This document shows positions 1-5,493 of a stretch of DNA of 9,728 nt, piece by piece. The notes below the pieces were generated by a model. That model had not been told where the DNA came from and made no database searches. It was given only the letters and a program-made list of their open reading frames with translations. Location: NCBI GenBank assembly GCA_002371755.1, contig DFGM01000078.1:1-9728 (forward strand). The letters run 5' to 3'. The position numbers were made by a program, and so were the translations under genes. Within the stretch, counting starts at the first letter, position 1, and the number at the start of each line of letters is the position of its first letter. The stretch comes from Verrucomicrobia bacterium UBA3750. Its GTDB lineage: Bacteria > Verrucomicrobiota > Kiritimatiellia > RFP12 > UBA1067.

Positions 1-318
1 GCCTTTATCCATGCGGGTGCGGCGCATTCCCACGCTCAAAAATGGGTAAACTCCAGGATCCCTCCAAACCACAAACTGGAGCATAGCCTATGCTCTTTGC
101 CGCAAACCGCAGGGATGCGGGCTGGCATACGGAGGACTCCGGCATGCAATAACGATGAGGGTCACGCTACCCTCAGACCAAGAGTCACGCTACCCTCAGG
201 CCAAGGGTCACGTGACCCTCAAGGCAAAGGACACGCTACCCTTCCCTCAAAGGTCAGCTTGAAGTTCCCTGCATGAGCACATCAGACTTATATCTTGCCT
301 AATCGCGGCAAAAACACG
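1..318. other. Gene-poor stretch, probable intergenic repeat element
   Basis: I see no convincing gene in this stretch. It holds a small perfect stem-loop at 79-95 (arms GAGCATA/TATGCTC, loop GCC), the tandem palindromic repeat described separately, and a 10-base direct repeat GAAGTTCCCT at 261-270 and 327-336. A 46-codon minus-strand frame (145 down to 5) starts with ATG but has no ribosome site, and its codons run through the 79-95 stem-loop, so I treat it as non-coding. The mixture of hairpins and short repeats looks like a dispersed intergenic element, which cannot be proved from one copy. Confidence 0.4.
157..250. repeat. Tandem 23-24-base repeat of palindromic units
   Basis: About four copies of a unit of 23-24 bases follow one another (157-180, 181-203, 204-226, and a degraded copy to about 250). 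Each copy carries a core like GGGTCACGCTACCCTC followed by a short AGGCCA-type spacer. The core is an inverted repeat (GGGT..ACCC). In the third copy it becomes a perfect 16-base palindrome, AGGGTCACGTGACCCT, at 204-219. Copies differ by point changes within arms while keeping much of the dyad. It has too few units, and no long spacers, to be a CRISPR array. Confidence 0.7.
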
Positions 319-609
319 TCAAAACCGAAGTTCCCTCTGGGGCCTGTCCCCTCGGATTTCCTCGCCGCTGGCGGTGACGCGGAGCATGAAGTCGCGCGCC
401 TTGCCGGGCGTCATTTCAGGCATGATGATGGTGGTCGTTCCTCCTTCCACGGCGAGTAGATTTGCCGCGTAGTTGGCAAGGTGCGCAATACCGTTTTTCG
501 GGATGATGCGCACGATGTTTAGTTGTGCATAGTCGGCGTCGGACTGCCGCGCCATGCCGCGCAAGAGGGACGTCAACTTGTCCCACTGCGGAAATGCGAT
601 TAGTCGCAT
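319..609 (-). CDS. Conserved-looking hypothetical protein, 96 residues
   Basis: I do not recognise this protein. The start is well supported: AAGGAG at 620-615 lies 5 bases ahead of the ATG at 609. The product is a small soluble mixed alpha/beta protein without signal peptide or membrane segment. The N-terminal part (residues 1-30) looks helical, and the middle (about 30-65) has beta-like hydrophobic stretches around an IVRIIP motif and a TTTIIMPE motif. The last residues (RGDRPQRELRF) are basic and read through the sequence copy GAAGTTCCCT that recurs 66 bases downstream, so the C-terminus may have been set by a repeat insertion. It is separated from the upstream operon by a terminator-like stem-loop and two further hairpins, so it is probably transcribed on its own. 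Confidence 0.7.
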   Translation of the reverse strand: MRLIAFPQWDKLTSLLRGMARQSDADYAQLNIVRIIPKNGIAHLANYAANLLAVEGGTTTIIMPEMTPGKARDFMLRVTASGEEIRGDRPQRELRF

Positions 610-653
610 GTGCTCTCCTTTCGGTTAGGGTGTGATGTAGTGGAATGGAGTAT

Positions 654-679
654 TGACGCGGCTGCGAAATGCCGCGTCA
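654..679 (-). promoter_or_regulatory. Stem-loop in the leader of the 96-residue gene
   Basis: Perfect 9-base arms TGACGCGGC/GCCGCGTCA enclose an 8-base loop, about 45 bases upstream of the ATG at 609. No T-run follows on the minus strand, so it is not a classical terminator. It may be a leader structure or protein-binding site. The position relative to the unknown transcription start decides which. Confidence 0.4.
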
Positions 680-695
680 GGGCATAAGATGTTTA

Positions 696-726
696 TTGCC
701 GCCGAATCAGATTTTTCCAGCGGCAA
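696..726. other. Small inverted repeat between operons
   Basis: Seven-base arms TTGCCGC (696-702) and GCGGCAA (720-726) flank a 17-base AT-rich loop. It sits between the terminator-like hairpin at 765-786 and the stem-loop at 654-679. It could be a protein site or part of the promoter region for the 96-residue gene; nothing in the sequence decides this. Confidence 0.3.
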
Positions 727-755
727 AGTGCGGGCGCGTGAAAAACGAGGGGCGG

Positions 756-786
756 AAACGCAAACCGCCGCCCAAACGGGCGGCGG
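756..786 (-). terminator. Probable intrinsic terminator of the nine-gene operon
   Basis: A GC-only stem of 9 base pairs, CCGCCGCCC (765-773) with GGGCGGCGG (778-786), closes a 4-base loop. In the minus-strand transcript it is followed by TTTGCGTTT (764-756), a broken U-tract. It lies about 100 bases after the last stop codon of the operon (885) and before the next gene, which is where a terminator is expected. The interrupted U-tract makes termination strength uncertain. Confidence 0.6.
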
Positions 787-884
787 CGGAATGATTACGT
801 TATTGTGTTAGATTCGGTACTCTTACGTTCCGATGTTAAGTCAAGTGTTGAAACAAATACGAGCAATGTTTCTCTTGCAGTTCG

Positions 885-1355
885 TCAATAACTGGCTTCG
901 TTTGATTTCTCGTTCCCATTTTCAATTTCACTTGTCGCACCTTCATTTACGTTGCCCGTTGACCAATAGTCCGCCTGCTCATTCTGAGTCGCGTTTTGAT
1001 TGTCTGCCGTTACACCATCGCCGCCATCTTTGGCAGACGCATCCCAATAATCGCCACTTTGGTTTGTTTCGTCGTGATTCCCTGCCATCTGTTCGTACGT
1101 ATAGTCTTCGATTACTTGATGTCTGTAGCCATCTGAAGAAAGTCCTGTCACTTCTTCGCAATGGTTGTTGTCATACTGCTCTTTTGCGGTTGCCTCGTTT
1201 TCGTCCAACTGTTGCGACCGCTCGTTATATTGTTCCCGTTCCACCGCCGTGTCACCATGCTTCATCTCATCGTGTTCAACACTCTGGATGATTGAATGCT
1301 TATAATCATCGACGATTCTGCCGCGATCAACATTTTCACTCTCGGACTGCTCCAT
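885..1355 (-). CDS. Acidic low-complexity protein downstream of the coupling ATPase
   Basis: I do not recognise a family. I start it at the ATG at 1355: AGGAGG (1367-1362) precedes it by 6 bases, whereas a TTG six bases further upstream abuts that same ribosome site and cannot be the start. The ribosome site overlaps the stop codon of the VirD4-like gene, so translation is likely coupled. The 156-residue product is rich in Glu, Asp, Asn, Gln and Ser, has almost no hydrophobic stretches and no signal peptide, and should be largely disordered. Two similar short motifs, GDYWDASA (about residue 109) and ADYWSTGN (about 133), may be binding motifs. By position it could be an adaptor or a substrate of the ATPase; that is inference only. 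Confidence 0.7.
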   Translation of the reverse strand: MEQSESENVDRGRIVDDYKHSIIQSVEHDEMKHGDTAVEREQYNERSQQLDENEATAKEQYDNNHCEEVTGLSSDGYRHQVIEDYTYEQMAGNHDETNQSGDYWDASAKDGGDGVTADNQNATQNEQADYWSTGNVNEGATSEIENGNEKSNEASY

Positions 1356-1366
1356 TCTCAACCTCC

Positions 1367-2992
1367 TTACACATACGGGTTCTTGTCATACCGTCCGGCA
1401 AACACCGGGTCGGAATAATAGGTGATTCGTTCGGCGGCAATTGGGGGAACGCCCTGCACGAACATCAACATCGTCTCGCGGTTGAGCCTTCGTACCTCAT
1501 CGGGATTCAGCAACGAACGCTCCTTCTCCGCATTTGATTTCGATTTGTTCTTGGTTTTAGTCGCCTTGATAAACGCGAAACGTTCCTTTGAAATCGAAGA
1601 GCTGACGCTCTTTGTCTCAATCTTTATCGTCTCTTCACCAAGCATCTCGGATATGTACTTTGCCGTCTCATGGTCGTTGATGCCAAAGAACTGCTGAATC
1701 TTTGCGTTGGCTATGAAACTCGGCCAGTCGTCCTTGTAAAGTGATTTCAACTGCGAAAGATCCTGCCATATCATCCATACCGACATCCCGTACCCAGCAA
1801 GTAGGCTGACGGCCTTGCGCATCATGTCCATCGTACCCAGCTGCGCCATTTCATCAAGGATGAACAGCACGGGACACCCATCTTTGGGCTTGCCGATTGT
1901 CCGCGTCATTGACGCCATCGCCATTGTTATCCACAGCCTGAAAAGGCGGCCGTATTGCGCAAGATAGTGTGGCGGCAAAATGAGATAGATTGTCACGCCG
2001 CCTTTAGTCTTAAGGTCTCGAAGGTTATATGTCCCAGTCCAGTCCTGACCTTGCCCGCCAAGACACTCGCCGACAAGCGGCGAGTCCATGAATTCCGTAT
2101 GCTTCAGCGCAAACGATATGACGTTCTTAAACTCCTCCCGCCCCATCGTCCTTATCTCTCTCGCGGCACGCCCTATCACACCGTCAACATCACCTTTGAA
2201 CGCTTCCATGACCGGCAAGAATCCTAAAAGTCTCTCCAACCCAGCCGTAAGCATGGCACGGACGCATGACAAATGCCGCCGTCCTTTCGGTCCAAGACCG
2301 TAAACGGTTGCAAGGATCAATCCCTTGAGAAGCGTTCTGCACTTGTCGTTCCAATGCGGGTCTTTCTCGTCTGCTGGACGCACCACGAGCGAATCGGCTA
2401 TCATGCCGACCTCATCCAAGAGTTCTGGGTTCTGCTTCAGATACGTTTCCGGCGGCATGGAGTAATCGACGATACCGTCAAGCGGATTTATGCTGTCTGT
2501 CTTTGCCGTCTTGTCCGTAGCCACATGAAATGGATCAATGCATACGATTCGCTGCCCAAGCCGCTCCTCACGCCATCGATGCGTTATGGCGTAGTTCTCG
2601 CCCTTAGGGTCAATTACAATAATTGAACCAGGATAGTGCAAGAGGTTCGGGATGACAAGCCCAACGCCTTTGCCTGACCTCGTAGGTGCAACGGTGAGAA
2701 TATGACCATCCCCCGCCCATCCAAGAAAAGCACGGCCATGATGTTCCCCCGCTACCTTGTGGACAATGTTCGCCGTACCATCTGAAATTGCACCAAGCAT
2801 TTCACTATAGCCTTGACGCATATCTTTCGTCAGTTCCGCTGGGTCAGCATCGCATCCAAGAAGAAACGAGTGATTTTCTTCCGTGTTGCCATCGCCTTTT
2901 GCCACCACAGCAGCGGAAATCGTCATGATCCCTTCTGCCTTTAGGTCTTTCGCTTCCGCCCAACGGGCGCTACCATACCTATCACTTGCCAT
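1367..2992 (-). CDS. VirD4/TraG-family coupling ATPase lacking N-terminal membrane segments
   Basis: Type IV secretion coupling proteins are hexameric ATPases that bring DNA or protein substrates to the secretion channel at the inner membrane. Seen here: a Walker A, APTRSGKG (residues 102-109), and a Walker B inside FILDEMAQLG (377-386). The family's IDPKGE (127-132), WMIWQDLSQL (407-416), NAKIQQFFG (429-437) and NPDEVRRL (496-503) stretches are also present. The ATPase domain is therefore complete. The protein begins with YGSARWA, which in full-length relatives follows two N-terminal transmembrane helices; none are encoded here. I choose the ATG at 2992 because GGAG (3005-3002) lies 9 bases upstream. 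A GTG at 2998 overlapping the previous stop is possible and would add two residues. It is tightly coupled to the protease gene upstream and the acidic gene downstream. Confidence 0.93.
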   Translation of the reverse strand: MASDRYGSARWAEAKDLKAEGIMTISAAVVAKGDGNTEENHSFLLGCDADPAELTKDMRQGYSEMLGAISDGTANIVHKVAGEHHGRAFLGWAGDGHILTVAPTRSGKGVGLVIPNLLHYPGSIIVIDPKGENYAITHRWREERLGQRIVCIDPFHVATDKTAKTDSINPLDGIVDYSMPPETYLKQNPELLDEVGMIADSLVVRPADEKDPHWNDKCRTLLKGLILATVYGLGPKGRRHLSCVRAMLTAGLERLLGFLPVMEAFKGDVDGVIGRAAREIRTMGREEFKNVISFALKHTEFMDSPLVGECLGGQGQDWTGTYNLRDLKTKGGVTIYLILPPHYLAQYGRLFRLWITMAMASMTRTIGKPKDGCPVLFILDEMAQLGTMDMMRKAVSLLAGYGMSVWMIWQDLSQLKSLYKDDWPSFIANAKIQQFFGINDHETAKYISEMLGEETIKIETKSVSSSISKERFAFIKATKTKNKSKSNAEKERSLLNPDEVRRLNRETMLMFVQGVPPIAAERITYYSDPVFAGRYDKNPYV

Positions 2993-2994
2993 TG

Positions 2995-3819
2995 TCACTC
3001 GCTCCGTTTAATCAACCGCGTCAGCAAAAATGCTACGCCGAAAAAAGCCAAATCCATAAGCAGCACAAACGCCAACACGGTTTGGACGAGGAACAGATAC
3101 GGCTTTGCCCACACGATGCCCATGTTGAGCCATCCGCCTACATACGGAAACAAGTTGACGCCGAACAATACTACAACTATCGCCGCACAACCTTTCCACA
3201 TTCCCTTCAAGTCCGGTCCACTCAATGTTATTTCTGAGGCGATGCAGAATACGGCGTACAGATAAAGCGCAATCCACGGCGAGCGCCAGTTCCAGACGCA
3301 TACGGCATTACGCAACATCTGAAAAGCGGCAAGAAATACATTTGACACGTAGTCCCAAGTAGCGGGCGGCGTTCCCTCTGGAAAATACGTACGCACATCG
3401 GGCAGAAGCCCCGTTCCGCCAACAAGATACGAAAGCCCCAATATCATGGCGGAGCCGAACCAGACCGGCCCTGTGGAGATCACGAACTGCGATAAATTGC
3501 CGAGAAAACTTCCGCCGTCCGGCAGTTCGTGCGAAACATAGCCAAGCGTTCCGTCGGATGACGGCCGAAACGGAATGAACTCGGCAATCTTCGTGCCTGT
3601 CAGAAGACAACCGAGTGCATGACCTGTCTCGTGACAGACCACGCCTGGCGCGACAAGATAGTAGTAGATCATCCCAATGCGCGACGACACCGTACCGCGA
3701 ATCCCTTGGCTTACGAACCACAAGATTACCGCCAGCGCAAATACAACACCGAACACGACGAGCAGTTGCGCGCCAGTTCGCGCAACCGCCGCCGTTGCAT
3801 AATGCATAATTACATCCAC
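2995..3819 (-). CDS. Polytopic membrane M50-like zinc metalloprotease
   Basis: The 274-residue protein is largely hydrophobic, with about six or seven likely membrane segments (roughly 15-40, 48-75, 110-135, 155-173, 182-198, 208-228, 243-270). HETGH at residues 63-67 is the HExxH zinc motif, embedded in a membrane segment as in site-2-type (M50) proteases. SGPDLKG at 200-206 supplies an aspartate (203) where this superfamily carries its third metal ligand. The LGYVSHE segment after the zinc motif also fits M50-like membrane proteins I know. M50 enzymes cut substrates within the membrane. The start is uncertain: GTG at 3819 or ATG at 3807. No strong ribosome site precedes either, so it may depend on translation of the upstream 84-residue gene, whose TGA stop is in the same frame 9 codons earlier. 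It ends 2 bases before the VirD4-like start. Confidence 0.75.
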   Translation of the reverse strand: MDVIMHYATAAVARTGAQLLVVFGVVFALAVILWFVSQGIRGTVSSRIGMIYYYLVAPGVVCHETGHALGCLLTGTKIAEFIPFRPSSDGTLGYVSHELPDGGSFLGNLSQFVISTGPVWFGSAMILGLSYLVGGTGLLPDVRTYFPEGTPPATWDYVSNVFLAAFQMLRNAVCVWNWRSPWIALYLYAVFCIASEITLSGPDLKGMWKGCAAIVVVLFGVNLFPYVGGWLNMGIVWAKPYLFLVQTVLAFVLLMDLAFFGVAFLLTRLIKRSE

Positions 3820-3846
3820 GCGATTAACGTAGGCAACAACCCAGAA

Positions 3847-4101
3847 TCATTTGCTCTTTTCATCATCCTTTCCGTGCTCACGTTTACCAATCACATCCAG
3901 TTTTTCCAATACTAGTTGGGCGATATTGCCGAAAAGAAAACCGATAACGACCCATACAAGCACCTGTACGGTCTGGTTTTTCAAATAATATTCTAAATTG
4001 TTCCAGCCGCTCAATGCCCATCCCAGCAATGGGGCCGTAATGCCGCCGACAATGCCGAGACGAGTTACGCCCGTTGCCCTTTTTACTATGTCATTCTTCA
4101 T
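3847..4101 (-). CDS. Small membrane protein, 84 residues
   Basis: I do not recognise the family. The product has a short basic N-terminus, a glycine-rich hydrophobic stretch (about residues 14-32) and a strong transmembrane helix (about 42-64, VQVLVWVVIGFLFG). A charged tail of Lys, Glu and Asp follows. The start is the ATG at 4101: AGGAGG (4115-4110) precedes it by 8 bases. An ATG at 4107 is only 2 bases from that site and is unlikely. It sits two genes upstream of a VirD4-like ATPase that lacks its own membrane helices, so it could supply a membrane anchor. It could equally be an unrelated holin-like or structural membrane protein. The function is inference. Confidence 0.7.
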   Translation of the reverse strand: MKNDIVKRATGVTRLGIVGGITAPLLGWALSGWNNLEYYLKNQTVQVLVWVVIGFLFGNIAQLVLEKLDVIGKREHGKDDEKSK

Positions 4102-4154
4102 TGCCATTTCCTCCTTGTTTATGTTTTATCAAGCAAACCATCCGGCAAATAGCC

Positions 4155-4763
4155 TTACCAATCCTCTTCCGGCTTCTGGTCGTGAAACAGCATTGCCGGG
4201 GTAAGCGGACGCGCATCCGACAGAGACTCTTTTGGTTTATAAACCACGGAAAGCGGACCACTGCGGCCAGCGAACCGGCAGACTATCTCAACTTTATTCC
4301 AACCCACTTTCAACAATGCATCTACGCCCGTCTGACCTTTTCCGGCAGCTATAATGGGTTTGCCATTGACTCTCACAGAATATCCATCAGAAATAGTTTT
4401 CCCGCCAGAAAGAGTAATCGTGTAAGCGCCAGCCCTCTTGCATTTTAGGAACCCGCTCCACATTCCGACATTAGCCTCTGTATTCCCCAGCCCCTTCAAA
4501 GAGAAGGCTTCTGATTTGTCGATCACCGTCTTTATGGCTGGTGCTTTGTGAAGCGTTGGAATGCTGTCTTTGAGCCAATTGGCATTAACCGAACGGTTGC
4601 TGTTTTTATATCCAGAAAGCACCATGCCTGGCTGTGGGTTGACGGGATCGGCGATCGTTACAGGCGATGCCGATTCTATGCCGAAGTCGTCTTCGGCAAA
4701 CACTGTTGTCGTGACACAGGCGGCAGCGCACAACGCCACGGCCATGAGTTTTGTTTGATTCAT
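4155..4763 (-). CDS. Exported protein A of a tandem paralogue pair
   Basis: A 202-residue exported protein with a clear Sec signal peptide (residues 1-23, cleavage expected after VFA, mature start EDDFGIES). The start ATG at 4763 has AAGGAG 5 bases upstream. The mature protein seems beta-rich, with a WSGFLKCKRAGAYTITLSG stretch (about 102-120), a YSVRVNG turn and LKVGWNKVEI, then SVVYKPKESL. That order resembles PA14-like carbohydrate-binding modules, but I cannot confirm the fold. It is a duplicate of the gene at 4859-5461. The signal peptide and first mature residues (to about 46) and the last 11 residues (LFHDQKPEEDW) are nearly identical, while residues about 47-95 do not align. The shared ends suggest common export or docking, and the variable core suggests different ligands; both are inference. 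Confidence 0.8.
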   Translation of the reverse strand: MNQTKLMAVALCAAACVTTTVFAEDDFGIESASPVTIADPVNPQPGMVLSGYKNSNRSVNANWLKDSIPTLHKAPAIKTVIDKSEAFSLKGLGNTEANVGMWSGFLKCKRAGAYTITLSGGKTISDGYSVRVNGKPIIAAGKGQTGVDALLKVGWNKVEIVCRFAGRSGPLSVVYKPKESLSDARPLTPAMLFHDQKPEEDW

Positions 4764-4792
4764 CTTGACTCCTTTCTTGGTTTCTTTTGCGG

Positions 4793-4812
4793 TTGCGCAC
4801 CTAAGTGCGCAA
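4793..4812. promoter_or_regulatory. Stem-loop between the tandem exported genes
   Basis: Perfect 8-base arms TTGCGCAC/GTGCGCAA with a 4-base loop lie in the 95-base gap between the two paralogues, 29 bases before the ATG at 4763. No U-run follows on the minus strand, so it is more likely an mRNA-stability or processing hairpin, or a protein site, than a terminator. It could set different expression of the two paralogues. Confidence 0.45.
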
Positions 4813-4858
4813 TTGCTGTCGTAATGTACTCGAGAATGCTCTCCATCCTTGTGACTGT

Positions 4859-5461
4859 TTACCAGTCCTCTTCCGGCTTCTGGTCGTGAAACAGGTCCTT
4901 GGGGGCGAGATTGCGTGGTTCCGCTAACGAACCTTTTGGCAAATATTTAATGGTGTATACATCACAATCCCTGCACCAATAAACGGCAGTAAATACTATT
5001 TTATTCCAGCCGACTTTTAAATTCATCGTCGCACTTTCTTGCCCATGCTTATAATTTAACCCGTCAACGCCATTGATGGTAAGCGTGTATTCATGGTCGT
5101 GCGCACCAAAAACGGTAAACACATACGCGCCGGCACGCTTGCATTTAATGTAACCTTCCCAAGACATAATATTTCTAGTCACGTCTTTATCGGTGAAATT
5201 ACATGCAAACTCATTCCCCTTATCAATCCGAGAAGATATCAAGGGGAAAGTTTCACGCTGTGTTGAACTCTTTATGCATTTCTCAATATCGCGGCGTGCT
5301 ACATTATAGAATTTGCAGATCATCCCCGGTTGTGGGTTGACGGGATCGACGATCGTTACAGGCGATGCCGATTCGATGCCGAAGTCATCCTCGGCAAATG
5401 CGGTTGTCGTGATACAGGCGGTAGCGCAAAACGCAACAGCCATCAGTTTTGTTGCTTTCAT
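4859..5461 (-). CDS. Exported protein B of a tandem paralogue pair
   Basis: A 200-residue exported protein. I place the start at the ATG at 5461 because the protein then aligns from its first residue with its paralogue (MKATKLMAVAF against MNQTKLMAVAL). An AAGGAAA ribosome site lies about 11 bases upstream. An ATG at 5494 sharing its A with the previous TGA stop would add 11 residues and remains possible. The signal peptide is cleaved after about residue 23 (AFA, then EDDFG). Mature features include a WEGYIKCKRAGAYVF stretch, a YTLTINGVDG turn, LKVGWNKIVF and KYLPKGSL, in the same order as the paralogue, with extra cysteines (YWCRDCDV) in a loop. The last 11 residues match the paralogue's exactly (LFHDQKPEEDW). 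Its role is unknown; a PA14-like binding module is possible. Confidence 0.8.
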   Translation of the reverse strand: MKATKLMAVAFCATACITTTAFAEDDFGIESASPVTIVDPVNPQPGMICKFYNVARRDIEKCIKSSTQRETFPLISSRIDKGNEFACNFTDKDVTRNIMSWEGYIKCKRAGAYVFTVFGAHDHEYTLTINGVDGLNYKHGQESATMNLKVGWNKIVFTAVYWCRDCDVYTIKYLPKGSLAEPRNLAPKDLFHDQKPEEDW

Positions 5462-5493
5462 TTTCTGTATTTTCCTTTCTGGTTTATTTGTCA

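Noticed and set aside
5..145. 46-codon minus-strand frame at the left edge
   Set aside because: There is no ribosome site, it runs through a perfect hairpin, and it lies in repeat-like sequence. It is treated as non-coding.
157..250. CRISPR array
   Set aside because: The units are contiguous, without unique spacers of about 30 bases, and internally palindromic. No cas gene is visible.
155..262. 35-codon plus-strand frame over the tandem repeat
   Set aside because: Its codons follow the repeat units and there is no ribosome site close to the ATG.
833..1291. 152-codon plus-strand frame opposite the acidic protein gene
   Set aside because: It has no ribosome site and lies antisense to a gene with a strong, coupled ribosome site. 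Its His/Leu/Ser-rich product is what the opposite strand of an acidic gene gives.
3847..3849. TGA recoded as an amino acid
   Set aside because: TGA ends several other genes in the window at sensible places and tryptophan is encoded by TGG, so the standard code holds.
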